Positions 21,401-31,592 are shown, numbered from the stretch's first letter. The stretch: 43,182 nucleotides of DNA from Thoreauomyces humboldtii (GCA_027596035.1 JADGJA010000097.1:1-43182); one strand, 5' to 3'. A program made the numbers and translations. The notes: generated by a model from the sequence alone, not told the origin.

Positions 21401-24259
21401 GTTTCGTGTATGGATCAGATTTACCTTGGTGATGAGACAGTGCAGATAGTCAGTAACGGAAACTTCCGTAGTGCAAGAACTCTAAACTCACCCATCATTT
21501 CTACGTTAGCAAGCCCCTTCGCTTCGATCACGTTCAGACGCAAGAGCGCAACCGGCTGTCGTCGTTTCAATTTGGACTTGTCGAGACCCGCACCCTCGAG
21601 ATCCACGGGTGTAAACCTGAAAGTCACTCGGATACGACCAGCGCCATCCTTTCCACCGAAGAGCTTGAACCAATCGGCTGTGGCTTCCTTGCCGATGAAT
21701 TCCTTCGGCCCAATGTCGCAAGCTCCCAAGGCCTTGCCATCATTCCAGATCCTGAAGTGGAACTTCGCGACCTCTAAGTCTGTCACGAAGACAGTATAGC
21801 TGCTGTCCCAGACAGGATTATTTGTCTTGCGCTTTGGCGGGGTTCGGAATATTTCCATGCCGTCCTGCTCAATGGAGCAGTCCGGGCTTGCGCTCTTTGA
21901 GCATGGAAGTTCCTTCGCTTGATGAATAGTGATGACTAGAATGCCGGCGCTAAACTCAGCGGCAGACACGGTGGGTGCAACGTCCTGCACGGGGTAATAC
22001 TTCAAAGCCAGGCGCACATCTCCCTTCTGCGAGTGCTCGAGTGAAAGCTTCTTCCAAACGTCTTGCTCGTCCTCGAAGGGCGATCCCCACTCGTGAATGA
22101 GACTGTCTCGCTCCTCCGCCGTTAAGGGGTCAAGGTCAGCTTCTTCCTCAACCTTGCTGGCCCCTTCTTCAAGGAGTTTAATCCAGCGAGACAACCTGAG
22201 GCCAGGTGTGACTCCCATGCTTTTGTCCTTGGCGAGGTTGTTCCAGTCCAGAATCTCCATTGTGAGCTCGTCGGATTTACTTTCCACCTGCGCCAAGGCT
22301 GACTTGGTGATGACGATGTGATGGGTTTCATCCCATACAGGGTTCAGGCTACGCAAGAAGGTGTGAGAGGGCGCGACAAGCCGACAGCGGCACAGATGAT
22401 CTTACGAGTTGCTGATGGTCTTGGTACGCATCACTGGCTTGCCTCCGATATATAGGCGGGCGTACGGGTCACTCTTGCCAGCGAGTTCCATGTTTTTCAA
22501 CCCTTTGGCTTCGTAAACGGCAACGCGCAGGACGCCGACGGGCTTGTCTTTCAACGCCAACCCGGATTAGAAACGAGCTTGATGACAGGCATCACTACCT
22601 AGGCCATACCTAGTTCCGTGGTCGAGCCCAGTAGTTGCTCCAGGTCGATGGTGATCTTGTTCGGGTCCACAACGTATAGGCTGGTATAGTGGTCGATGGT
22701 ATCGTTAATGAAATTGCTGAGTCCCGGCGTCTGTAAAACAAAATAAGTATATATCTTGAGCTTAGGGGCAGCTCACGACACTCACATCCATCAGATCCAT
22801 GCCTTTCAAGGGCCGGACGTTGAAGTCGATGACGGGCTTTTCCAAAAGACAAAACTCGACCGTCTTGATATGAGGGAACTGGGTCATGAATTTGAGTTGG
22901 ATTCGCGCTTTCCCTCGGAACTCCATATCGGTCACAAGCACGGGTAGAGGAATCGATGCAACTCCTTTCCCCACGCGCGCTGTCAACTCGATCTTCGAGT
23001 GACGGATTTCGGACGATTCGCGAGCGCTCTTGACCAAGGCCTCCGTATCGACCGGACTAAAGCTCAGTTCCCAGTCCATCATCTGGAAAGATCTTTAGTC
23101 ATGCCGTGTACAGATCCCAAAATGATATGGTGTGCGGCGTACCAAGATATCTTCACTCGTTGAGGGGTAACAACGAATGCTTTCTACACGCGGCGCTTGC
23201 GAGCCCAGCGTGAATGTTGTAAGACGCAAGTCATCCTGTTACGCGGTTAATGAAAATCCGTGCCGGGTATTTGTAAACAGCGTAGCTCTCACCAGGAAAC
23301 CCGGCTTGTTCGCTTCTAGGATAAGGTCCACGTTGGTTTTGATTCCTTCCGAAAGACTGGGTTCGAAGATGAGCCAGAATTTGGTAAGGAAGAGGTTCAT
23401 CCACTCGACTGATTCACTGTCGGTTTCCAGCTGCAAAGGCATCGTCAGTCCCTGATCGTCGTTTAAAAACACAGATACAAAGTGTAAAGAAACCTTTTTG
23501 ATTGCTAGTTGTCTGCTCATCTCGTTGCAGATCTTTCGACGGAGACGTTTCTGATTCCGACGGAAAGCTCCGCCCACCATGACGAGGACGACCATGACCC
23601 ATCCGAATCCGAATCCCAGCTTGGTGAGAAGCCAAGTCCAGAAGATTCCGGTCGTGAAGTACAGAGCAACTTTCAGATTTTCCCAATACACAATCTGCTC
23701 AACGAGCGGTTTGTATGGATTGATTTGGGCGCGCATCTTGTCGATGGACTCGACGCCGGAGATGGCCATCTTCCGGAACGCCCTGGGAACTTCGCCGTCG
23801 TTCTCGAAGATGACGCCTGTGAGTCTCGTCATTGCCTGCGCTGCCGACAGATCGTTCGGGTTGGGTCTGTGCTCGCCCTCCTTCCTCGCCATGGCATTGA
23901 CAGCTAGAACTGTCTTTCCAGCTGCACGAAAACTATCGAAGCGATCGAACTTTGGCTTACGAGCTACACGAACCACGAGGTCAGACTTCAATGATACCAG
24001 GCCGCGCAAGGTCTTCGGACTTACGCGCAAGCGTCGGGACCTCTGCGGTGGCGGCCGCTGTTGCGGAGGCGGCCGAGGGACCGGGTGCGGCATTCTGCGG
24101 TTTTCCGTCCTCCACGACGCGCAGAAGCTTGTCGAAGGCTGTGCGATGCACTGCCCCGACTTCATTTGCGATGTCTGCGGGAGGAACGACGGGAGGAGCT
24201 GACTTCATTTGCTCTGTGTGGTCTTCCGGCAGAGGCAGGACATAAGGTTCAGCGGCCAT
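18427..24259 (-). CDS. TCB: Tricalbin: ER-PM tether, SMP plus six C2 domains (14 exons)
   Basis: Tricalbin/extended synaptotagmin family, which tethers cortical ER to the plasma membrane and moves lipids. Exons (minus): 24259-24025, 23963-23494, 23430-23293, 23235-23143, 23082-22786, 22730-22610, 22547-22406, 22348-21492, 21424-21067, 21000-20579, 20543-20361, 20300-19977, 19907-18967, 18885-18427; 1679 residues. A hydrophobic hairpin lies at about 177-212 (VALYFTTGIFWTWLL..GWVMVVLVMVGG) and the SMP domain at about 230-440. C2 domains start near 452, 635, 761, 1050, 1190 and 1450. The first, third, fifth and sixth keep SDPY calcium-loop motifs; the second and fourth look degenerate. A charged helix (about 960-1040) precedes the fourth, and the tail is Ser/Pro-rich. 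One required intron, 20544-20578, is only 35 nt. Yeast Tcb3 has 1545 residues. Confidence 0.95.
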
Positions 24260-24566
24260 TGTCGGCCAAGATGGGGTGCGCGACGAGACGCGACGAATGG
24301 GAAGAAGGTTAACAGATCCGGCTGAGTGCAGTTGAAGCTATGGCTGTAAAGGATGAAATCGAGGTATCAAAGGAGAAACGTGCGGGAGACTGGGAATGGG
24401 GAAGGGAATGGGGGGCTCATGAGGAAGGGGAAAGGGAACGGGAGGGGAAGACTCACACGCAGCAAAACAGGGTGATGAGAGAGACAGAGGACAGCGTGGG
24501 AGCGTCTTTTCTCTGACTCATTTCCTCGGCTTGGCTTTTCGCTCCACACCTAGCACCTCCCGCAGA
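24260..24566. promoter_or_regulatory. Divergent promoter tricalbin/peptidyl-tRNA hydrolase
   Basis: 307 bases between divergent starts. It contains a strongly purine-rich strand segment (about 24365-24450, GGGAATGGGGAAGGGAATGG type), which on the other strand is a pyrimidine tract. No TATA box seen. Confidence 0.45.
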
Positions 24567-25328
24567 ATGGAGGACCGAAACGTCGACTTCGTGATAGTAG
24601 GTCTGGGGAATCCGGGAGAGTATGCCGGTTCCAGGCATAACGCTGGATATATCTTCTGTGATTACCTTGCCAACGAACTCACCAAAGCCACGTCTCTTGC
24701 TCTGGGATTTGGAACACCTGGGCCCCCTCAGTTCGTTCGCCGCGACGATTTGATGGCGGACATCCACGACGTCACGTTCGAGTCCCTTCGCATCTTGCTG
24801 GTGAAGCCTTTGACCGGCATGAACGGATCGGGAGAGGCAGTGGCCAAGGTGCTCGCCGCTTACAACATCACTGCACCCGCGTCGCAGCTCATATGCGTCT
24901 GCGACGATCTCAACACGTTGCCAGGCTCCATCGCCATTCAAAGTAGGGCCGCATGGTATCATCGTCGGGTTTACTACGAGCTCATGCGTATCCTGCTTTC
25001 TCCTGAAGACGGTGGGGAGCTACGCTCCCTCCAAGGCCACAGAGGGATCGAAAGCATCGCCTCCACTCTCACTCACGGAAACTGGATCCGATTCAGAGTG
25101 GGCATCGGCCGCCCTGCGGAGGGCCAGTCGATCGTTAGCTACGTTTTGTCGAGATTCGAAGATGGTCAGGAGATGAACCTCCTTGGCTATGCATTGAGCT
25201 TGGCGGTCCAGTCATTTCAGTTTCTCGCAACCAAGAAAGGCGATATCAAGGACACCAAAAAGAAGTTCGCCTCCAGCAAAAAGCTTCCAAAGACCCTTCC
25301 ACCTTGGCTGATGGGGAACTTTGGCTGA
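24567..25328 (+). CDS. PTH1: Peptidyl-tRNA hydrolase, Pth1 family (2 exons)
   Basis: Hydrolyses peptidyl-tRNA released from stalled ribosomes; in eukaryotes this bacterial-type enzyme is usually mitochondrial. Exons: 24567-24942 and 25009-25328, giving 231 residues. The signature GLGNPGEYAGSRHNAGY includes the catalytic His24 and Asn15. KPLTGMNGSG carries the substrate-binding Asn, CDDLN the catalytic Asp, and RFRVGIGRP follows. In the bacterial GGHNG loop this protein has GHRG, so the usual Asn is Arg. The 66-nt intron is a multiple of three with no stop, so an unspliced message would read through and add 22 residues. Splicing restores the family spacing (IQNGGELRSLQGHRG). A longer frame upstream has no ATG. 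The C-terminus is Lys-rich. Confidence 0.92.
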   Translation: MEDRNVDFVIVGLGNPGEYAGSRHNAGYIFCDYLANELTKATSLALGFGTPGPPQFVRRDDLMADIHDVTFESLRILLVKPLTGMNGSGEAVAKVLAAYNITAPASQLICVCDDLNTLPGSIAIQSRAAWYHRRVYYELMRILLSPEDGGELRSLQGHRGIESIASTLTHGNWIRFRVGIGRPAEGQSIVSYVLSRFEDGQEMNLLGYALSLAVQSFQFLATKKGDIKDTKKKFASSKKLPKTLPPWLMGNFG

Positions 25329-26165
25329 TGAGGAACCCAGATGGCAACACTGGACTTTCCCGTAGAAACTGTCGTCTCGTGAAAGAAGTCACGAGAGGAA
25401 CTTATGAGTCACCTTCGGCCCTGGAGCGCTGACCGGCGTCCGAGAGGTCCGCTGTTTCGATACGCATTGCCGGTTGAAAACCTCAAGTAACGCCCGCTGG
25501 GCGTTCAGTACGTCGCTGTAGGGCCAGAACGTCTCAACCCCTCCCGCGAACGTGTTTGTGATGCGTTCGCTCGCGTTTCTCCGGGGGTGCGTTTTCGAGG
25601 GGCATACTTCGTACGTCTCCGGTCGCGGGAGTCAAGTCGTCTGGTGGAGGATCATACTGTGTACAAGTGGTTGATAAGATTGGGGTTGACAAGGGAGGGC
25701 GTCACACATCTTACCCAGTTGACTGCTTTTTGGGAAGGCTCAACGAGTACCTGAGGTCAAGATCGTTTAATGAGATTGTTGGGATTGAAGCAAAGATTCG
25801 TAATTACCCAGCATCGTTCGCCTCGTTTAGAGTCGGGACCTGGTCGCCAGTTCATGTGTGAGATGTTAGGTTCAGGCTCTACTGCCTGCAGATTCCTTGC
25901 ATCGACAATTAGTATATCACACAACTTTTCATCTTGACCATCTTGCCCTACTCGGAGTATCTTTCCAGTGTTCCCATCTTCCCAAGTCTCAGTTCCATTT
26001 TCCCATGGACCAATGCGGTTTCGCTGCAAGGCGGTCATATAGTGAATACCCTGATGATCAATCACGGTGGAAACTCGATGGCTCACCAATTGGTGAGATC
26101 AAGCATATCTCCTCGTTTAAGTTTTTCGTAGTGAACTCTCCCGGCCAGCAATAAAATGGCTGTGC
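25329..26165. other. Intergenic, unassigned
   Basis: About 840 bases without a gene I can name. A minus-strand open frame lies at 25757-26089 and reads RNRIGPWENGTETWEDG and KLCDILIVDARNLQAVE in its middle. It is preceded on that strand by an acceptor-like TTGCAG, so it might be a terminal exon of the minus-strand frame at 26166-26663. I recognise no family. The first 300 bases show nothing. Confidence 0.35.
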
Positions 26166-26663
26166 CTACAATGGAAACTCAGCGCCAGCTTTCGCAGCTC
26201 CCGGGATATCAGAGGCTATACCAGTATGGTCGCCTACCCACAGAAGCGTCGTGGGTCGACCATACTTGTCACGGAAATCTGGTAAATATAGAAGGGGTGC
26301 GTTTGCCGAAGGTGTTTTCCCAGTCCGGATGAGCCGGCACGAAAACGAGCTTTTCTTACATTTGTCTACCACAGATACTTTCAAGTTCAGGTCCCGCATA
26401 TCAGGACAAAGCTCTTTTATGGGACGCGGGGGTGGTCCTGCTCCTCCCGGAATATCAAGTGCCGGCTGGTACGTGGCATAGGCGGGAAATTGCAGGTTTT
26501 GGAGCGCGGGTCCTTGCATAGGGAACTGTTTAACCTCCAGAGTATATGAGGTGGAAAGCAATGTGAGAAATGACAAAACCACGTAAGGAAAGTTCGGACA
26601 ACATGACGGTAGATTTCGGACAAGAATACACCAGCATTTTCCCCAAGTTCTTTTCCAGTTCAT
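26166..26663 (-). other. Unassigned open frame, possible exon of an unknown gene
   Basis: A 165-codon minus-strand frame from an ATG at 26663. Its first 42 residues end in a hydrophobic stretch (PYVVLSFLTLLSTSYT) that could be a signal peptide. Then come Pro/Gly-rich sequence, a segment with three Cys (VVDKCKKSSFSC), and TTLLWVGDHTGIASDIPG. The stop lies just after a GTAGGC that could be a donor leading towards the frame at 25757-26089. I know no family with this pattern, and no other gene explains the stretch. It contains one arm of an inverted repeat shared with KICS2 exon 1, so part of it may be a duplicated fragment. Coding status is doubtful. Confidence 0.3.
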
Positions 26664-26729
26664 ACAATTACCGGTAGATCCTGGAATTTGAGCAGATCCC
26701 TATGCAAGGGCCCGCCCTCCAAAGCCTGC
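26492..26729. repeat. Inverted repeat, 37-bp arms (26492-26528 and 26693-26729)
   Basis: The plus strand at 26693-26729, containing CCTATGCAAGGGCCCGCC around the KICS2 start codon, matches the complement of 26492-26528 at 33 of 37 positions by my count. The four differences are single substitutions. The arms are 164 bases apart. The minus arm, read in its own direction, also gives MQGPALQ, like the KICS2 N-terminus. Confidence 0.8.
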
Positions 26730-28454
26730 TAGACAATGCTCTGAATGCACTGGGGAACCTGGACGTGCCCTTGTGTCTCCAGATATCCAAGAAGATTGAT
26801 GTGAGCCAAAATCCTGGTGCTCCTAACGAACCTACTGTCTGACACCTGTGTCACTTCTCCGCACAGGACTCAGCCTGGCGCAAGACATTGTCACTGTTGA
26901 CGACCCTCGAACAGACCTATCTTTCGCTTGGCTTCGTACGATACCGCTTGTTCCGAAAAGAGGTATAATTCTGTGGCTACGGTTATCTCGATAACCTGAC
27001 ATCGATTCCAATCCCGTCAAAGAACCTCGCGCACGCGTTCAAAAACCTTGAGGCAGAGTCACAAGAACTCCGGACTCGACAGGATGCATCCGTGACAGAA
27101 CCTTTCAGTGTCCTCTGTGATGCCATTGGACTCTATGCAGCAATTAGGCAGCGGCTGGTCCACCTGTAAGTATGGAAAGTTGCAACCACAGAGCTACCTG
27201 ATTCCTGACACTCCCGGGCTCAGGCATCAGCGTTTTGCAGCCGCGGAACGACATGAGGAGGCTGAATTTGTTCATTTCCTTGAAGAGATAGCGAGTTGTG
27301 AGTCCATCACGACTTCGGGAGATGCGAACCTACTGGAGCCATTGCAAAGCCTTGGGGACGCCGTTAAGTAAGATTGGACATGCTAAATTCCGTGGTCATT
27401 TGCATCTCATGGAAAAAGTACATCTAGGTTTGAGCTTGCTTGTCTGCGAGGGATCATCAGAGGAGTCATCGCATGTGAACGGTATAGCTTCAAAGATGCT
27501 GCTTTCCAGCTTTTCATCGCAAAAACCCAGCGCGATCACTGGTTCCTGCTTTTGCGGCAAGAGGACACTCTCGAGGTATAAATCTACCGTGTGGTCTGGT
27601 CGAAATGAAGTCGTGCTGACATTGACCGCAATAGTCCATTCCTGAGAACGCACCGATACTCCTCAGCATTGAATGCGAAATGCTATCTTTTTACTCGCGG
27701 TGGATCCTATCACTTACTGCCAAGATTGGGGTCATCTTTCAACGCATCTTGGTTCAACGTCAATTACCCTCGTTGCCAGAGCTGCCAGATGAGCTCTCTC
27801 CGACGCCACTCAAACTGTGAGCAGTGTGACGTCCCAGCTTTTTACGCTTTCACTCATCAGACTCGATTTCAGGATTCGGCAGTATCACTCGCAAAGCAAG
27901 GCTCACAGCATCAGCTTGATCTGGCTCATCTCTCCCGATCGGCCGTTCTGTGCGCAGGGATATGCTTGCAGTCAAGGGAGCTCCAATGACCAACTTACTG
28001 GATTGCAGTCCTTCCCTTCTGTTTGCAACGTTCCACCGGTACGGGAAAGCTCCTGACCTTATCCCGTACTCAGCTGACCGATTCCATGCTGTAGGAGCAA
28101 CCTGTGGAGCACTGGCCTAACATTGTTTCAATCTTGCAACGAGAGCTACTCCCTCAAATCAGCCTGAAAGCAGACCATGCGAGCTCCATGGCGGAGATGT
28201 CCATATTTTCAGCCTACCTCCGCAAGCCAGACATGCGACCCGGGACCGCTCACGTGCACTTCTATGACTCGAAGGTCAACACCACGTACATCCTCGTCCA
28301 CGCAACACCCAACATTGTCGTCTCGGTCATTCATCTCGGAAAGGTTGAAGAGAAGCGTGGGGGCGGAACAGCCGTAGCCTTTGTGCAAAAGCTAGCTCGA
28401 ATGCTCGAGCACAGCGATGTCTTTGCTTATTCCAAAACGAGACCGTATTTGTGA
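26702..28454 (+). CDS. KICS2: KICS2 (C12orf66) homologue, KICSTOR subunit (8 exons)
   Basis: In animals KICS2 belongs to KICSTOR (with SZT2, KPTN, ITFG2), which brings GATOR1 to the lysosome so that mTORC1 responds to nutrients. Exons: 26702-26800, 26867-26962, 27023-27165, 27224-27367, 27428-27575, 27635-27816, 27861-28038, 28095-28454; phases close to 449 residues, against about 445 in human. Diagnostic stretches are the helix DSAWRKTLSLL..TYLSLGF; LEPLQSLGDAVKFELACL (animal LSPLESSFQLEVDVL); VEHWPNIVSIL (animal VMHWPNVIMIM); and VHFYDSKVNTTYILV (animal VHFYDDKVQSTYFLT), then the C-terminal sheet and VFAYSKTRP. One intron, 27817-27860, is only 44 nt. The start gives an N-terminus about a dozen residues shorter than human. 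It is convergent with UTP23, 74 bases apart. Confidence 0.88.
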
Positions 28455-28528
28455 CATGTGTGTGGGCCGGAGACTATAATCTCTGGTCGGAAGAATATGG
28501 GTATGACTGAGAGAGTTGATGAGAGGGT

Positions 28529-29660
28529 TCACGAGGAAAGGGTAGCAGGCGGGGCAGATGGCGCCTTCTTTCGCCTCTTTCGGCCCTTCTTGACCGGCGC
28601 GGCACCGTTTTCCGCCGCCGGTAGCGTCTCCTGGTCGGCGACGTCCGAACTGCAAGCACCCGGCTCCCCAGTCGCGGCCAAGCCTGGCTCCTCGACCTCT
28701 TCCCGAGGTCGCTTTTTCGCCACGGATACGCCATCTTCGGTTGCGGTCATCTGCACGTTGCAAGCTTCCTCCCTCGACTTCACCTCAACTGTGGATTTGG
28801 CGTGGTTTGCCGTCCCGTCTTTTGCTTTCGCGGCCTTCGGCGTTTGTTCTGGTTTCCTCTTCTTCATCGACAGGGGATTCGGCGCCTTGGCCTTCTTCTT
28901 GCGTATGGGTGCTTCCGGTGCCTCTGGCTCGGGTTTGTTCAGGACCGAGACCTCAAAAGTTTTTGGCTTCGTCTTCGCCACTTCCATCTGATGAATGCAA
29001 GCTGTGAGATTCCCACTACATCTCCATTTCGGGGCGAACGTGGGGTCCCTATGCGCACCAGCCTGATCTTTTCGGTGGTCGCGTGTGATGGTGGCTCCAA
29101 GATGACGACGCTCTTGTTTATGTAGACGAGGGGAGTTCCTGCTATCTTTCTGAGCGCTGATCTCATGGACAGATCTTGTGTCGCCACGCAGTAATTGTGC
29201 TGGTTGTCGGTTCCGATGATCTCTGCGATGCATTGGGCAGCCGGGACTGGTTCCGAGTGCTGACATCGCCTTCGTTCCAGGGACTGGCATGCCTCCACGG
29301 CGTCCTTGAACTCCCACCCAAGGCTCCGTAGTTCGTTCTGCACACAGTACGTCGTCACTGAAGCGGAGTCGGGGGGTTAACATGGGGCGGTTCGAAGGTA
29401 CGAAACACATGTTTGTTCCCTACTTGGACGCGAGGGTCCAGTTAGCACTCTTGTCAGCGCTTCAGTCAGGTCCGTACGCATTCGCAGGATCACGGAGATG
29501 AAGTTGCCGTCAACTAGAAGACAGGTTAGAAAGAATGGACTGACACGACCCGTTTCGCGTTGGGACACCTACCGAGGACTTGGAAAGGTTCGCGGAAGCC
29601 GAACGAGTGCGTGTAAACGCTCATGTGCCGCCTGTTGGTCTTTTGACGTTTGACCTTCAT
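28529..29660 (-). CDS. UTP23: UTP23, small-subunit processome PIN-like protein (4 exons)
   Basis: Nucleolar protein of the Fcf1/Utp23 group needed for early 18S rRNA processing and release of the snR30 guide RNA. Exons (minus): 29660-29573, 29513-29424, 29357-29059, 28987-28529; 311 residues. The N-terminus MKVKRQKTNRRHMSVYTHSF then FGFREPFQVLVDGNFI matches the family start, with the first PIN-domain Asp in VDGNF. The cysteine/histidine set CQHSEP and HNYC fits the zinc-binding part of Utp23. GTPLVYINKSVVILEPPS ends the PIN fold, and the KAPNPLSMKK motif matches the family GPNPLS motif. The C-terminal 130 residues are Lys/Glu/Ala-rich and end in a basic cluster (KKGRKRRKK). Exon 2 starts inside the conserved VDGN. 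Confidence 0.92.
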
Positions 29661-29898
29661 GATGAGATGTTATGCTGTGTGTGCGTGTGCGTGTGTGGTA
29701 ATTCCCCGGACAATGCCTGCAACGCTATAGCTGCTTGGGAGGTGGAAAAAAAGAAAAAAGGAAAGAAGTCGAGGTCCGAACCTTTCGGACTGGCCGCTTG
29801 CCCCCTTTGCGGCAGCCAGCCTCGCTCTCCGTCCTCTCATTACCACTTCCTCGACGACCTTGTCATTAGCTGAGACCGACTCCAACGCACGGAGCTCG
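29661..29898. promoter_or_regulatory. Divergent promoter with GT microsatellite and A-rich tract
   Basis: 238 bases between the divergent starts of UTP23 and the tocopherol-cyclase-like gene. It has an imperfect TGTGTGCG repeat at about 29675-29698 and an A-rich tract (GGAAAAAAAGAAAAAAGG) at about 29742-29762. Such tracts commonly exclude nucleosomes in fungal promoters. Confidence 0.5.
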
Positions 29899-31592
29899 AT
29901 GACCCCACAAAAAACCAGCAGTGATGCGAGCCATTCTCTTGTGCCAACCCCTGGCCGAACTTCCTACGTTCGACTTGCGTTTCGTGGACTCAACGTCTTT
30001 GCGTTACTCGTCGGGCTGTTGATCTATCTCACTGCTCCGAATATCGCTCTTCTCAAAAACAACCTGAAACTGATCTGGCGCCCAGAAGAATATCACGGCG
30101 CCAAAGTCAGAGGACCATTCTTTGAGGGCTACTATTACAAGGTTTCATTAGGGCACCGTCATTCGCGTTGGGGCTGGCCACCCTTACAGTCTTGAGCTGA
30201 ACGGTGATCCTCAACCTCCAGAACGTGCTTCCGAACAATGCCGGATCGGTCATCTTCATTCCAGGCACATTCATTCCTGCCAAAGCCGAAGGGTTCTACC
30301 GTAACGAGACTGATTTACGTCGTACCCCGCACGCGTTCGTGATGGTCCTCCGAGATCCAGACGCCGTCGAGTGCCTGTACTATGCATATCCTCTCGAAGA
30401 GTTCGAAGCCAAGCCTGGCGTAAAGGACGGGCTCGGTTTCTCGGTCCGTGTTGGGCGGAGCGTCTTCACCGCGGACGGCATGAACGTCGACTTGGGGGCC
30501 GACAATCTCGTGTGGACCTCCGATGACGACTATACCAGATTTGTCGACAAATCTTTGCGGGAGCGCTACGAACGCCATCCACCTGCCAAGGATGCCGCTG
30601 CGAGTGGATTGCCTAGGCGTCTTCTGAAGGAGGAGATGGAGCGAAAACATCTGTCCGTTCGGGGAGCGGTGGGCTTCAAAAACGTTGTGCGGTTCCCGCG
30701 GTCTTGGATCTTTCCCTCCATCATGGGTCCCTTTCACTACCTTCCCTTTTTGCAGTGCTATCACGGTATGCTTTTGTCATTGCAGGTGTCGAATATCAGT
30801 CCAACCGCTAATTATGTTGTATTGACAGGTGTTGTCAGCTTCTACCATCGAACCACAGGATCCATCGAGTTTTTTTCGGATGACTCCGTAGAACGAGCTT
30901 ACGACCTCGAAGGTGGACACGGCTACATTGAAAAGGACCACGGACTCGAGTTCCCGATCAACTGGATCTGGCTACAAAGCGCGTCCTTTAAGGAAGAGTC
31001 TGGATCCTCTCTTTTGGTAAGGCTTCACCGTTAACGAGGAGAGTGGGTCGCAACTTACTTTTCTCTATTCCGTGAGATGTAGGTCTCAGTCGCAGACGTT
31101 CCCTTGATCTCGCGTGATGGTCTACTGGCCCGCGCAATCTCACTTTTCCCCTTCGGCCCCGCCGTCGTAGGGAGGTTTCATTTCAGTGGGTTCCTCGTTG
31201 CTCTCCACCACGCCCGCACAAACACGACCCACAACCTTAGCCTGTACACCGGTTCAAAGATCGGAGCTCTCTCGTTCGAGACACTTGATGACGAGGAAGA
31301 GCGTCTCGAGATCAAGTTCAGAGATTACTCCGGCAACACGGAGATGACAGTATCGACTCGTCGTCCCCATGGTCGCGGAGTGCCACTGCCTGGACCTTTA
31401 CTCGACTCGGACAAGATGGCTCTGATTGTAGAGGAATCCATCTCCGTGGAGATCAACGTGAAGTTGGAGAGGGACGGAAAAATCATTTTCGAGGACACGG
31501 GTCTGATTGGTGGGATGGAAGTTGTCGGAGACATGGCCAGTCTGCTTGAGGGAATCTGGGGGCTTGATACGTCACCGCGAGAAGATCTTTGA
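29899..31592 (+). CDS. Membrane-anchored tocopherol cyclase-like protein (4 exons)
   Basis: Belongs to the tocopherol cyclase fold family (plant VTE1). Exons: 29899-30141, 30222-30765, 30829-31016, 31083-31592; 494 residues. After a hydrophobic helix at about 30-50 (LNVFALLVGLLIYLTAP) come the family landmarks: RGPFFEGYYYK, VIFIPGTF, IMGPFHYLPFLQCYHGVVS, the GYIEKDHGLEFPINWIWLQS block, a FSGFLVAL strand, and a final repeat-like GLIGGMEVVG. In VTE1 the EKDWG..WIW.QS block lines the active site; here the Trp of EKDWG is His. Plants make tocopherol with it, but this organism shows no sign of plastids, so the substrate is unknown and may be another prenyl quinol or lipid. Divergent from UTP23. 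Confidence 0.85.

Noticed and set aside
24943..25008. Unspliced reading of peptidyl-tRNA hydrolase as the only product
   Set aside because: The 22 extra residues break a conserved loop, and good donor and acceptor sites flank them.
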